Below, one piece after another: positions 25,301 to 34,356 of a stretch of 64,000 nucleotides of DNA. Below the pieces are notes generated by a model. It ran no database searches and was not told the DNA's origin. It was given only the letters and a program-made list of their open reading frames with translations. Within the stretch, counting starts at the first letter, position 1, and each line of letters starts with the position of its first letter. This DNA is from Lachnospiraceae bacterium UBA3310. GTDB lineage: Bacteria; Bacillota; Clostridia; Lachnospirales; Lachnospiraceae. Location of the stretch: contig DESQ01000042.1 in the NCBI GenBank assembly GCA_002361355.1, forward strand, positions 66,890-130,889. The letters run 5' to 3'. Made by a program: the position numbers and the translations under genes.

Positions 25301-26314
25301 ATGTTAGGAAAGCAGAGTATTCAGTTTGAGAAAAAACCGTACATCATAGGAAGCGCCTCCGTCGTCGGCAGTAAGGAAGCGCAGGGCCCAATGGGAGAAC
25401 TTTTCGATAAAGTCGGGTATGACGATATGTTCGGCGGAAAGACCTGGGAGGAAGCAGAGAGCATCCTGCAGAAGGAGGCGCTTGAGATCGCCATGTCCAA
25501 GGCGGAGCTTACAAAGCAGGATTTACAGATAGTGTTCGCGGGGGATCTGTTGGGACAGTCTATCGCCAGCAGCTTCGGTATGGCGGGATATCAACTGCCA
25601 CATGTGGGTCTTTACGGCGCCTGTTCTACCTGCGGACTGTCGCTGTCCATGGGAGGCCTGACGGTCTCCGGCGGCTTCGCGCAGAAGGCCGCCTGTATTA
25701 CCTCCAGCCACTTTGCCAGCGCGGAGAAGGAGTTTCGTTTTCCGTTAGCCTACGGAAACCAGAGGCCAAAGTCGGCCACATGGACGGTGACGGGAAGCGG
25801 CGCATTCATCCTGTCGTCACAGCCGGGGAAGCAGACTCTTGCTGCGATGGAGGGCGTCACGATCGGAAAGATCGTGGACTATGGGATCAAGGATTCCATG
25901 AATATGGGTGCCTGTATGGCCCCCGCTGCGGCAGATACGATCAGGCAGAATCTGGAGGACTTTGGCAGGGAGCCGAAGGACTATGACAAGATTATCACCG
26001 GCGATCTCGGTGAGGTGGGGCAAAAGCTTTTGTTTGATTTGCTGGCTGAGAAACAGATTGACATCACCAGACAGCATATGGACTGCGGCATCGAAATTTA
26101 CGAGAGCGAGAAACAGCACACGGATGCGGGCGGTTCCGGCTGCGGGTGCAGTGCGGCGGTGCTCTCCGCCTATATTTTGAAGAAAATCAGGGAAGGTATC
26201 TGGAAGAGGGTGCTTTTTGTGCCTACGGGCGCGCTCCTTTCCAAGACAAGTTTTAATGAGGGACAGACGATTCCGGGTATTGCTCATGGGGTGGTGATGG
26301 AACATTATGAATGA
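25301..26314 (+). CDS. spoVAD: Stage V sporulation protein AD
   Basis: 337 residues from ATG 25301 (AAAGGGA upstream; a GTG at 25280 is less likely). It matches SpoVAD over its whole length: GSASVVGSKEAQGP, FAGDLLGQ, GACSTCGLSLSMGG, ITSSHFASAEKEFRFP, RPKSATWTVTGSGA and DLGEVGQ, with the thiolase-like fold that binds dipicolinic acid. SpoVA proteins carry Ca-dipicolinate into the forespore and release it in germination. Usually spoVAC-AD-AE are adjacent; here spoVAD stands alone with its own sigma-G promoter and terminator, and spoVAE is 8 kb downstream. spoVAC is not in the window. Confidence 0.95.
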   Translation: MLGKQSIQFEKKPYIIGSASVVGSKEAQGPMGELFDKVGYDDMFGGKTWEEAESILQKEALEIAMSKAELTKQDLQIVFAGDLLGQSIASSFGMAGYQLPHVGLYGACSTCGLSLSMGGLTVSGGFAQKAACITSSHFASAEKEFRFPLAYGNQRPKSATWTVTGSGAFILSSQPGKQTLAAMEGVTIGKIVDYGIKDSMNMGACMAPAAADTIRQNLEDFGREPKDYDKIITGDLGEVGQKLLFDLLAEKQIDITRQHMDCGIEIYESEKQHTDAGGSGCGCSAAVLSAYILKKIREGIWKRVLFVPTGALLSKTSFNEGQTIPGIAHGVVMEHYE

Positions 26315-26329
26315 TAAAATATAACAATG

Positions 26330-26371
26330 GCGGTATTCCATGGTTAAAGGCTATGGAGTACCGCTTTTCTT
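26330..26371 (+). terminator. Terminator after spoVAD
   Basis: GCGGTATTCCAT (26330-26341) pairs with ATGGAGTACCGC (26353-26364), 12 pairs with one G-U, followed by TTTTCTT. Confidence 0.85.
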
Positions 26372-26515
26372 ATGGCAATAAAATAGTGTTATGTAAACTA
26401 AATTGCAAAGTATACCTAAAAAAGGGCGATCTATACCAGCCTGGACAAAGAATAACAGATATTATGGTATGATTGATACGACAAGCCAAGGATTAAGGAA
26501 AGGAAGGGATACAGA

Positions 26516-26818
26516 ATGACCATTGAAACGAAGGAAAACGGAAAGGAAATCACGCTGCTGCCTGCGGGGAGACTGGACACCACCACGGCGCCGCAGTTGG
26601 AGGCACAGATCAATGCTGTTTCCGAGAGGGCAGAGAGGCTGATATTTGATTTTCAGGAGCTGGAATACCTCTCCTCCGCAGGACTTCGCGTTCTTCTGGC
26701 GGCTCATAAGTTTTTTATGAAGCGGGGCAGTGGGGAAATGATCATACGTCACGTCAACGAGACCATTCAGGAGGTCTTTGAGGTTACAGGATTCATGGAT
26801 ATTTTTACCATAGAATAA
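26516..26818 (+). CDS. STAS-domain anti-anti-sigma factor (RsbV/SpoIIAA type)
   Basis: 100 residues, just one STAS domain: LPAGRLDTTTAPQLEAQI and the phosphorylation loop YLSSAGLRVLLAAHK, whose first or second Ser is the usual phosphorylation site. In partner switching the unphosphorylated form binds an RsbW-like kinase and frees its target. It is the first gene of the module that continues with the kinase at 26833 and is faced by two phosphatases at 29937-32911. AAGGAA-type ribosome sites precede the start. Confidence 0.92.
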   Translation: MTIETKENGKEITLLPAGRLDTTTAPQLEAQINAVSERAERLIFDFQELEYLSSAGLRVLLAAHKFFMKRGSGEMIIRHVNETIQEVFEVTGFMDIFTIE

Positions 26819-26832
26819 GCGAGGAGCGGCAT

Positions 26833-27240
26833 ATGAAGGAATTAACAGTTGATGCAACGGTGGAGAGCATTCCTGTCATCACAGAATTTGTGGATGAACA
26901 GCTTGCAAAGTACAATTGCCCGGTGAAGGCGCAGGCGCAGATAGATATTGCCATTGACGAGCTGTTCAGCAATATTGTTCACTATGCTTATCATCCTGGG
27001 ACAGGGCCTGCGACAGTGCGCGTGGAGGTGGTGGAGAAACCTCTTTCGGTCGTGATTACGTTTATAGATCAGGGTGTGCCCTACGATCCGCTTGCCAAGG
27101 CAGATCCGGATGTAACCTTGTCGGCGGAGGAACGCGCGATAGGCGGGCTGGGGATTTATATTGTGAAGAAAAACATGAACGAGATTACTTATGAATATAA
27201 GGATGGACGGAATATTTTGAAAATACGCAAGGAGCTGTAG
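26833..27240 (+). CDS. RsbW-like serine kinase / anti-sigma factor (HATPase_c_2)
   Basis: 135 residues of a single GHKL ATP-binding domain: N box QIDIAIDELFSNIVHYAY, G1-like FIDQGVPYDPL and the glycine loop IGGLGIYIVKKNMN. This is the anti-sigma/serine kinase type that phosphorylates STAS partners such as the protein encoded 15 nt upstream. GAGGAG lies close to ATG 26833. Whether it holds a sigma factor or another target is not visible; no sigma-B/F-type gene is adjacent. Confidence 0.92.
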   Translation: MKELTVDATVESIPVITEFVDEQLAKYNCPVKAQAQIDIAIDELFSNIVHYAYHPGTGPATVRVEVVEKPLSVVITFIDQGVPYDPLAKADPDVTLSAEERAIGGLGIYIVKKNMNEITYEYKDGRNILKIRKEL

Positions 27241-27245
27241 CGCAA

Positions 27246-29540
27246 ATGCTGGAACAGAGAGATCATAAAGGGCTGTACAGGGAAATTGTAACGAATATGC
27301 TGGAAGGTGTCATGGTGATCAGCATGAATGGGAAGATTACCATGCTGAATCCGGCGGCGGAACGCATGCTTGGCCTGACGCAGGAGGATATCGGGGATTC
27401 CTTTATTAACGTTTTTTTTACAAGAGAAGGGACGGACGCCTTTAACGAGGCAATTCTGGACACGGTCTATGAGAAGGAAAAGGTGAGTAACATGCCGGTG
27501 GATTATGTGCTTGCGGGGGAGACGAGAAATCTGTCCCTGACCACAAGCTATATCCATAATGACGGTGAAAAATGCGTGGTCGTGGTGATGGAGGATGTCA
27601 CGGAGTTAAACGAGCTGCGGGATGCACAGACCGCTCTTGATAAAATCCGGAAATTGAACAGGGAATACGAGAAGGCAAAGGATGAGGCCATCCGTGCAAA
27701 TGAGGCGAAGAGCCTGTTTCTTTCCAATATGTCCCATGAGATCAGGACGCCTATCAATGCGGTGCTCGGCATGAATGAGATGATACTCAGAGAATGTACG
27801 GACAAACAGATTCTTTCCTATGCTGCCGATATTCGCAGCTCCGGCAAAACGCTCCTTTTTTTGATTAACGACATACTGGACATGTCGAAGATTGAGTCCG
27901 GTAAAATGGAGATCGTAAGAGTGGAATACGAACCGGAAAGCCTGATGATGGATCTGTGGAATATCATATTTCTGCGGGCGCAGGAAAAGGGACTTACCAT
28001 CCGCTTTTCAACGGATGAGACACTGCCAAGGAAGCTGTACGGAGATGATGTCAGGATCAAACAGGTTGTGACAAATCTACTGACTAATGCAGTCAAGTAT
28101 ACACCGCAGGGCGGTATTGAAATGAAGGTGGCGTATGAGAGGACAGGAGAGGAAGAACTCAATCTGATCATATCCGTGGCGGATACGGGGATGGGCATCC
28201 GGAAGGAGGATATGGGGAAGCTGTTTGAGAGCTTCCAGCGGCTGGATGAGGAAAAAAACCGTAATATTGAAGGGACAGGCCTTGGCATGAATATTACCAT
28301 GTCCCTCTTAAAACTGATGGACGGAGACATGAAGGTGGAGAGCGAATATGGAGAAGGCTCTGTCTTTACGGTTACGATACCGCAGAGAATCGTTTGCAGT
28401 GAGCCTGTCGGGGATTTCGAATCCATCAGAAAAAGGCGGGAGCAGAACCTTGCCGGGAAACAGCAGTTCTTTGAGGCGCCGGAGGCAAGCGTGCTTGTGG
28501 TGGATGACAACAGCATGAATCTTACCGTATTCCAATCGCTGTTAAAACGGACAAAGATGAAGATTACCACGGCGGACTCCGGGAAACGGTGTCTGGAACT
28601 TGTGAAAAAGGAACCGTACCATATCATCTTTATGGATCATATGATGCCGGAGATGGACGGTATTGAAACACTGCATGAAATTCAGAAGCTTTCGGACTTC
28701 CCGAACGAGGATACGCCGGTGATTGCCCTGACGGCAAATGCATTGTCCGGTGCGCGGGAAGGGTACCTGAAGGAAGGGTTCGCGGACTTTTTGACCAAGC
28801 CCATTGACGGGGATCTGTTGGAACAGACGGTGGAGAAATATCTGCCGGATGCATTAGTCACAAAAACGGACAATGCAGGGGAGGGGTCCGGGGAGGAGAG
28901 CATCCGGATCGATCATGAGACTTTTCTTGCCTATGATATTTCTGTAGAAAATGGCCTGGCTTATGCAAAGGGTGACCTGGAAATGTATCTGGAACTGGCG
29001 CGGCTGCTTCTCAAAGACAGGGGAAAGCAGGAGGTCATGCGGCAGCTTTTGCGTGAGGGAAATAGTAAGGATTATGCGATTCTGGTACACGGCCTGAAAG
29101 GAAACGCGCGGACGCTCGGTGCGGATCGGCTTGCGGATATGGCATTCGACCATGAAAAGGAGAGCAAGGCAGGGAATGTGGCCTATGTGGACGAGCATTT
29201 TGAAGAATTGCTGGCTGTCTGGGAAAATACGCTGGCCGGCTTTGAAAAACTGCTTGCTGTCTGCGGAAAAGGAGAGAACGACAAATACGGCACGGCCGCC
29301 GGTGAAGGCGAGGAAGTACTAAAACTGTCCGAAAGTGATTTGGAGACGGTGGCGGCTCTTCTGGATGATTTTGAAACGCAAAAAGCCATAGAGCAGTTGC
29401 GGGATTGGATACAGAACCCCCTGGAGCAGTCAATGCATGAACGGATTAAAAATGTGTTGATTGCGCTGGAAGATGAATTTGATGAGGATAAGGCAACGGC
29501 GTTGCTGCGAGAGAACGGAGGAGAAGACAATGGGATTTAA
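27246..29540 (+). CDS. Soluble PAS hybrid histidine kinase with receiver and HPt
   Basis: 764 residues without membrane segments. A PAS domain (about 8-120, VMVISMNGKITMLNPAAERMLG region) leads by a coiled coil to HisKA (His164 in NMSHEIRTPINAVLGMNEM), an ATPase domain (TNLLTNAVKYT, GTGLGMNITMS), a receiver (VVDDNSMNL near 418, FMDHMMPEMDG near 465) and an HPt domain (LVHGLKGNARTLG near 616) with a helical tail. It thus carries a full phosphorelay and begins 5 nt after the anti-sigma gene. The likely acceptor is the stand-alone receiver at 29530. A cytoplasmic signal is implied by the PAS domain and lack of membrane helices. Confidence 0.93.
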   Translation: MLEQRDHKGLYREIVTNMLEGVMVISMNGKITMLNPAAERMLGLTQEDIGDSFINVFFTREGTDAFNEAILDTVYEKEKVSNMPVDYVLAGETRNLSLTTSYIHNDGEKCVVVVMEDVTELNELRDAQTALDKIRKLNREYEKAKDEAIRANEAKSLFLSNMSHEIRTPINAVLGMNEMILRECTDKQILSYAADIRSSGKTLLFLINDILDMSKIESGKMEIVRVEYEPESLMMDLWNIIFLRAQEKGLTIRFSTDETLPRKLYGDDVRIKQVVTNLLTNAVKYTPQGGIEMKVAYERTGEEELNLIISVADTGMGIRKEDMGKLFESFQRLDEEKNRNIEGTGLGMNITMSLLKLMDGDMKVESEYGEGSVFTVTIPQRIVCSEPVGDFESIRKRREQNLAGKQQFFEAPEASVLVVDDNSMNLTVFQSLLKRTKMKITTADSGKRCLELVKKEPYHIIFMDHMMPEMDGIETLHEIQKLSDFPNEDTPVIALTANALSGAREGYLKEGFADFLTKPIDGDLLEQTVEKYLPDALVTKTDNAGEGSGEESIRIDHETFLAYDISVENGLAYAKGDLEMYLELARLLLKDRGKQEVMRQLLREGNSKDYAILVHGLKGNARTLGADRLADMAFDHEKESKAGNVAYVDEHFEELLAVWENTLAGFEKLLAVCGKGENDKYGTAAGEGEEVLKLSESDLETVAALLDDFETQKAIEQLRDWIQNPLEQSMHERIKNVLIALEDEFDEDKATALLRENGGEDNGI

Positions 29541-29940
29541 CAAGAAAAATATTGTGGCGGTGGACGACAGCGGTATTGTTTTGAAAATGCTGATCAAGGT
29601 GCTGGGTACGAAATACGAGCTGCATGTGTTTAACGGCGGAAAACGGGCGCTGCAGTTTTTGAAAGACAGGACACCAGACCTGATTATTCTGGATATTGAC
29701 ATGCCGGAGATCAACGGATATGAGATGCTTAAGATGATTAAGGAGAAGAATCATTTACAGGATGTGCCTGTTATCTTCCTGACATCTAACAATGATAAAA
29801 ACCACGTGATTAAAGCGGTGGCCGGCGGTGCAAAGGACTATGTGGTGAAGCCCATCGACGAGGATATCCTGACAGAAAAAGTGCGCGCAGCACTGGAGGA
29901 ACCCGCCGCCGATGATGTGATTGACTGGAACAATATTTAG
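29530..29940 (+). CDS. Stand-alone receiver (CheY-like) protein
   Basis: 136 residues from ATG 29530, after AACGGAGGAG, overlapping the kinase gene by 11 nt. A single receiver domain with VAVDDSGIV, acceptor Asp in ILDIDMPEINGYE, conserved Thr/Lys in FLTSNND and VVKPIDE. No output domain, so it probably acts by protein contact or as a phosphate shuttle from the upstream HPt. It converges with the phosphatase gene and overlaps it by four bases at the stops. Confidence 0.9.
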   Translation: MGFNKKNIVAVDDSGIVLKMLIKVLGTKYELHVFNGGKRALQFLKDRTPDLIILDIDMPEINGYEMLKMIKEKNHLQDVPVIFLTSNNDKNHVIKAVAGGAKDYVVKPIDEDILTEKVRAALEEPAADDVIDWNNI

Positions 29941-31373
29941 TCCGGGCTGTTCAATGCTTTCAGGTAGGACACGCAGAGCATGGTGATGTCATCAAACTGC
30001 GGCGCTTCCCCGACAAAGGCATCGATATCTGCCTTTATGGCAGGAAGAAGCCCTGCGGGCGGCTTGGCAGTATTTTTGGCAAGAACTTTTGCCAGCCGTT
30101 CCATACCGTAGAGCTCATGGGCTGCATTGGTGGCCTCTGTCACACCGTCCGTATACTGGAAAATTTTATCTCCGGGGGAGAGTTGGATGCAGCCGCTTTG
30201 ATACTTCATATTTTCCATTCCCGCGAGCACGAAACCGGGACGCAGTTTATATGGTTCGTAGGCGGCGTCTGCCTTTGCGATGAAAGGCATTTCATGTCCG
30301 GCGTTGACAAAGCGGAATTCTCCTGTCACAAGATCCAAAATCCCCTCGAAGGCGGTAATGAACAAGCCTTCGCTGTTGGATTCGCACAGCAGGTCATTTA
30401 CCTCTGAGAAAATCTCTCCCAGATCATGCCCGGGCTTCGTGTGATCTTTGATCAGCGTCTTGCCGATCACCATAAAGAGAGCGGCGGGAATCCCTTTTCC
30501 GGACACATCGGCGATCACAACGGCAAGATGCGTGTCGTCCACCATGAAAAAATCGTAGAAATCACCGCCCACTTCTTTTGCCGGATTCATGGTGGCGTAG
30601 ATATCAAATTCGGGCCGTTCCGGGAAAGCCGGGAAAATACATGGCAGCATATCCGCCTGAATCCGTGTCGCCACATCCAGTTCCGTGGAGATACGCTGGC
30701 GCTCCTCGCTGTCCTTAATCTGTTTGTCCAAAAGCCTTCTTGTGCGCCCTGCAACGGTTGTGCATATGGAACAAAGGCCCAGAAGAACCAGAGCGCGGGG
30801 AAACACAAAGAAGAGGGAGGCATCATACAGCATCTGGCCGGTGATGATCCGCTTTTCTATGTCCGGCTCCATAATCATCAGATTCAGATCTCCTTCGCCG
30901 AAATACATGCCGATATAGATGGATACAGAAAAAAGAACCCATGAGGCCACAAGCGTAAGCTGTGTCAGCTTTTTAGAGTAATAATGACAGCTCAGGGCAA
31001 GCGGCACGGCCCAGGCAAGGACACCGTGTTTTGGCATGGCGCAGGACAGGATAAAAATACTGGTGATGCCGCAGACGACACTGACGTATTTTAACCAGAG
31101 GGGCTTGCCCTTTGTGATTCGGCACAGCAGCGCCGGAATCAGGAAAAACAGAATGGTAAACGGCATACCGATGTTCATGATCTTAGGCGGTATGATAAAG
31201 ATTCCCACCAGATTAAACAGCCATGCGATGGCGCCCACGCCGGCACAGACGGTAAGGCATTTTGCCGCATACTGGTTGGCCTCTTCCTCGTTTTCACGCA
31301 GCGCCATCCATTCGGATTCTGCGTTAAATTGTTTCGCTTTTTTCTCTCTGTTCTTTTTCAGGCTCATTTTCAT
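29937..31373 (-). CDS. Membrane SpoIIE/RsbU-type PP2C phosphatase (paralogue A)
   Basis: 478 residues: about five to six N-terminal membrane helices (about 38-205), a short coiled coil, then a PPM/PP2C-SpoIIE domain. Metal-binding and core motifs are visible: VGGDFYDFF, VIADVSGKGIPAALFM, FVNAGHEMP, FQYTDGVTEATN and the end FDDITMLCVSYL. Such enzymes remove phosphate from STAS proteins, so the natural substrate is the STAS protein at 26516 (inference from context). It is 3'-terminal in a two-gene minus-strand operon, and its start overlaps the stop of its close paralogue by four bases. Confidence 0.92.
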   Translation of the reverse strand: MKMSLKKNREKKAKQFNAESEWMALRENEEEANQYAAKCLTVCAGVGAIAWLFNLVGIFIIPPKIMNIGMPFTILFFLIPALLCRITKGKPLWLKYVSVVCGITSIFILSCAMPKHGVLAWAVPLALSCHYYSKKLTQLTLVASWVLFSVSIYIGMYFGEGDLNLMIMEPDIEKRIITGQMLYDASLFFVFPRALVLLGLCSICTTVAGRTRRLLDKQIKDSEERQRISTELDVATRIQADMLPCIFPAFPERPEFDIYATMNPAKEVGGDFYDFFMVDDTHLAVVIADVSGKGIPAALFMVIGKTLIKDHTKPGHDLGEIFSEVNDLLCESNSEGLFITAFEGILDLVTGEFRFVNAGHEMPFIAKADAAYEPYKLRPGFVLAGMENMKYQSGCIQLSPGDKIFQYTDGVTEATNAAHELYGMERLAKVLAKNTAKPPAGLLPAIKADIDAFVGEAPQFDDITMLCVSYLKALNSPD

Positions 31374-32911
31374 GTTTCCTCGTTTGTTGCGAAAATAGAA
31401 TTTTCTGTGTAGTTATTTTGCTTATTTGGAGATTCCGTGCTGTTGAACGCTTTCAGGTAGGACACGCAGAGCATGGTAATATCATCAAACTGCGGTGCAT
31501 CTCCCACAAAGGCGTCGATATCCGATTTTACGGCAGAAAGAAGCCTGGCGGGCGGCTTGGCAGTATTTTTTGCGAGAACTTTTGCCAGCCGTTCCATGCC
31601 GTAGAGCTCGTTGGCGGCATTGGTGGCCTCCGTTACGCCGTCCGTATACTGAAAAATCTTATCTCCCGGCGAAAGTTGGAGGCAGCCACTTTGATATTTC
31701 ATGCTTTCCATGCCTGCCAGCACGAATCCGGGTTTCACCTTGTAGGACTCATAGACGCCGCCTGCTCTGGCGATAAAAGGCATTTCATGACCGGCGTTGA
31801 CAAAGCGGAATTCTCCGGTCACAAGATCCAGTATTCCCTCAAAGGCGGTAATAAACAGTCCTTCGCTGTTGGATTCGCACAGCAGATCGTTTACCTCAGA
31901 GAAGACGGCGCCCAGATCGACACCCGGTTTCGTGTGATCCTTAATCAGTGTTTTGCCGATTACCATAAAGAGCGCGGCGGGAACTCCTTTCCCGGACACG
32001 TCGGCAATCACGATGGCGAGATGGGTCTCATCCACCATGAAGAAATCATAAAAATCGCCGCCTACTTCCCTGGCAGGATTCATGGTGGCGTAGATATCAA
32101 ACTCCGGGCGCTCCGGGAAAGCCGGGAAAATACAGGGCAGCATGTCGCCCTGAATCCGTGTTGCCACATCCAACTCCGTGGAGATGCGCTGGCGTTCTCC
32201 GCTGTCCTCGATCTGCCTTTCCAGAAGGCGTCTGGTTCTTGAAGCCACGGTGGTACAGACAGAGGAGATGGCCAGAAGAATCAGGGCGCGCGGAAGCACA
32301 ACCAGAAGAGTGGCGTGACGAAGCATTTTGCCTGTGAGAATACGGGGAAAGGCCGAGAAAAGTGTTGCGTCGTATTTAGCCCGCTGCATAATAATATCTT
32401 CAAAGCCGGCAAAAGAAAAGAACAGATTCAAATCGCCTTCGCCCAGATACATACCGATATAAATGGACATGGAAAAAAGAATCCAGGATGCGGCGAGGGT
32501 AAGATGGGTCAGCTTTTTGGAATAGTAATGGCAGCTGAGTGTAAGCGGCAGAGTCCAGGCCACGACGCTGTGCTTGGGCATGGCGCAGGCTAAAACGAAA
32601 ATACCGAAAGTCGCGCAAAACATGACCACATATTTGATCCAACCGCGCGTCGCGTCTGTGACCTTACAGATCAGCGTCGGCATTAAAAGAAACAGGATGG
32701 TGACGGGCATACCGATATTTGTAATCGCAGCCGGGATGGTAAAGAGACCCAGAATATTAAGAAGCCATGCAAGGGCGCACACACCTGCGCATACGGCAAG
32801 GCATTTCGCTGCGTACCGGTTGGCTTCCGCCTCGTTTTCCCGGATGGCGGTCCATTCGGCTTCCGCATTGAATGGTTCTGCTTTTTTCTTTCCATTTTTA
32901 GTCAAATTCAT
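31370..32911 (-). CDS. Membrane SpoIIE/RsbU-type PP2C phosphatase (paralogue B)
   Basis: 513 residues, near-identical in catalytic domain to the neighbour at 29937 (the same VGGDFYDFFMVD, DVSGKG, GHEMPFIA and FDDITMLCVSYLKA segments), so the pair is a tandem duplication. The N-terminal halves share the opening pattern (NAE-EW-A-RENE-EAN) but this copy has an insertion of about 15-20 residues in the last loop before the coiled coil and a longer C-terminal tail. Divergence in the membrane part with a conserved catalytic part suggests two signals converging on one substrate (inference). The start at 32911 follows GAGGAAG. Confidence 0.92.
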   Translation of the reverse strand: MNLTKNGKKKAEPFNAEAEWTAIRENEAEANRYAAKCLAVCAGVCALAWLLNILGLFTIPAAITNIGMPVTILFLLMPTLICKVTDATRGWIKYVVMFCATFGIFVLACAMPKHSVVAWTLPLTLSCHYYSKKLTHLTLAASWILFSMSIYIGMYLGEGDLNLFFSFAGFEDIIMQRAKYDATLFSAFPRILTGKMLRHATLLVVLPRALILLAISSVCTTVASRTRRLLERQIEDSGERQRISTELDVATRIQGDMLPCIFPAFPERPEFDIYATMNPAREVGGDFYDFFMVDETHLAIVIADVSGKGVPAALFMVIGKTLIKDHTKPGVDLGAVFSEVNDLLCESNSEGLFITAFEGILDLVTGEFRFVNAGHEMPFIARAGGVYESYKVKPGFVLAGMESMKYQSGCLQLSPGDKIFQYTDGVTEATNAANELYGMERLAKVLAKNTAKPPARLLSAVKSDIDAFVGDAPQFDDITMLCVSYLKAFNSTESPNKQNNYTENSIFATNEET

Positions 32912-33112
32912 TTCCGGGCTTCCTCATTTGTTTTATTTTGTTTTATTTGGCTTCGCATTGCATACTTATTTATAGTATAACAGGAGGAAATATGGACAGG
33001 ATTGCAAAATGTGCCGTGAAAAGAGCGATTTATGCCGTAAAGTAATTCGAGATGCGGTGGGATGGACGAAATATTTCATTTTTAAAAATTAGATGTTATC
33101 TTGCGGATTTCC

Positions 33113-33121
33113 TGCTATAAT
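33113..33121 (+). promoter_or_regulatory. Extended -10 promoter for the 33.2-34.3 kb operon
   Basis: TGCTATAAT (33113-33121) is a perfect extended -10 element, 41 nt before the start at 33162. No good -35 hexamer is seen 17 nt upstream, as is usual for extended -10 promoters. Confidence 0.55.
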
Positions 33122-33161
33122 AAAAATGATTCCGATTAGGAAACAGAATGGAGCAAAACCT

Positions 33162-33392
33162 ATGCGGGAGATGGAATTTAAGATGGAACGCCCCGGCCTG
33201 CTCAAAGAGGGAGACCGGATTACGGTGACAGAGGGGGTTCTCCCAAGCAACTACTATTACACGATTGACCCGTCCCTTGCCATGTCAGGGAATTTCCCTT
33301 TTCGGGAGAGGATGCTGGAGCGGGAGGGCGTGGTGACCGAAGTAAAAGAGACCGCCAGAGGGTATTATGTGGTGGCAAGATTCGGGGAATAG
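33162..33392 (+). CDS. Small conserved-looking protein of unknown function
   Basis: 76 residues from ATG 33162, which has GGAG eight bases upstream; a longer frame from 33093 has no ribosome site and would begin inside the promoter. Mixed, soluble, with segments LLKEGDRITVTEGVLPSNYYYT and TEVKETARGYYVVARFGE that look like a small beta-barrel (KOW/SH3-like), but I cannot name a family. It precedes ridA by 20 nt and is likely co-transcribed with it. Confidence 0.65.
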   Translation: MREMEFKMERPGLLKEGDRITVTEGVLPSNYYYTIDPSLAMSGNFPFRERMLEREGVVTEVKETARGYYVVARFGE

Positions 33393-33412
33393 AGAATAAG
33401 GAGGAAAATATT

Positions 33413-33790
33413 ATGTTAACTAAAGTGTCTACAGACAAGGCGCCGGCAGCGATCGGGCCGTATTCACAGGGAATTATTGCGGGAGATTTTCTGTTTGCGT
33501 CGGGGCAGATTCCGATTGACCCCGCCACGGGAGAAATCAAGGGTAAGGATGTGACGGAGCAGGCGGAGCAGGCGATGAAAAATGTGGGAGCGATTCTCGC
33601 CGAGGCGGGCGCGGATTACGGGAAAGTGGTAAAGACGACTTGTTTTCTGGCGGATATGGCTGACTTTGCGGCGTTCAATGCGGTGTATGAGAAGTATTTT
33701 ACACAGAAACCGGCGAGAAGCTGCGTCGCGGTGAAGCAGCTCCCTAAGGATGTGCTGTGCGAGGTGGAGGTTACGGCGTATCTGAAATGA
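33413..33790 (+). CDS. ridA: RidA family enamine/imine deaminase
   Basis: 125 residues, full RidA length. Conserved blocks: APAAIGPYSQ, LFASGQIPIDPATGE, VVKTTCFLADMADF, NAVYEKYF, PARSCVAV (with the key Arg) and EVEVTAY. RidA hydrolyses reactive 2-aminoacrylate and other enamines to ketoacids. AGGAGG lies upstream. Its stop overlaps the aroK start. Confidence 0.95.
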   Translation: MLTKVSTDKAPAAIGPYSQGIIAGDFLFASGQIPIDPATGEIKGKDVTEQAEQAMKNVGAILAEAGADYGKVVKTTCFLADMADFAAFNAVYEKYFTQKPARSCVAVKQLPKDVLCEVEVTAYLK

Positions 33791-34281
33791 AAAATATAAT
33801 TTTGATCGGCATGCCCGGTGCGGGGAAGAGCACGGTGGGCGTGGTATTGGCAAAAAAGCTGGGTTATGCCTTTGTGGACGCGGATCTGGTAATCCAGAGC
33901 AGAGAGGGAAAGCTTCTGCACGAAATCATCTCTGAGCGGGGCGTGGAAGGATTCTGGAAAGTGGAAGAGTCTGTGGGCGAATCCATAGAAGCGCAGCGGA
34001 CGGTGATTGCCACCGGGGGAAGCGCGGTCTACGGGCCAAAGGCTATGGCCCACTATAAACAGGGCGGCACGGTGATCTATCTCTCACTTCCCCTTGCAGG
34101 CATCAGGGAAAGACTTGGCGATCTGGACGAGCGGGGCGTGACGCTGCGGGAGGGTCAGGATCTGGCAGGATTATACGAAGAGCGGGTTCCCCTCTATGAG
34201 AAATATGCCGATTATACGGTGGCCTGCGAGGGACTTTCCATTCGTGAAATTGTAGAAAAAATCGTGAAAATAACTGTATAA
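33787..34281 (+). CDS. aroK: Shikimate kinase
   Basis: 164 residues; ATG 33787 overlaps the ridA stop (ATGA), and the longer frame from 33757 lies inside ridA. Walker A GMPGAGKSTVG, the shikimate-binding DADLVI, the ATGGSAVYG loop (usually ATGGG) and LYEERVPLYEKYADYTV at the end identify the family. It phosphorylates shikimate in aromatic amino-acid synthesis. A strong terminator follows. Confidence 0.92.
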   Translation: MKNIILIGMPGAGKSTVGVVLAKKLGYAFVDADLVIQSREGKLLHEIISERGVEGFWKVEESVGESIEAQRTVIATGGSAVYGPKAMAHYKQGGTVIYLSLPLAGIRERLGDLDERGVTLREGQDLAGLYEERVPLYEKYADYTVACEGLSIREIVEKIVKITV

Positions 34282-34294
34282 TTTATAGTAAAAG

Positions 34295-34332
34295 ACAGAG
34301 AATATCAGGGAGAAGATATTCTCTGTTTTTAC
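34295..34332 (+). terminator. Strong terminator after aroK
   Basis: ACAGAGAATATC (34295-34306) and GATATTCTCTGT (34315-34326) form a perfect 12-pair stem with an 8-nt loop, followed by a T run. Confidence 0.92.
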
Positions 34333-34356
34333 TTAATCGGTAATATGGAGGTGAAA

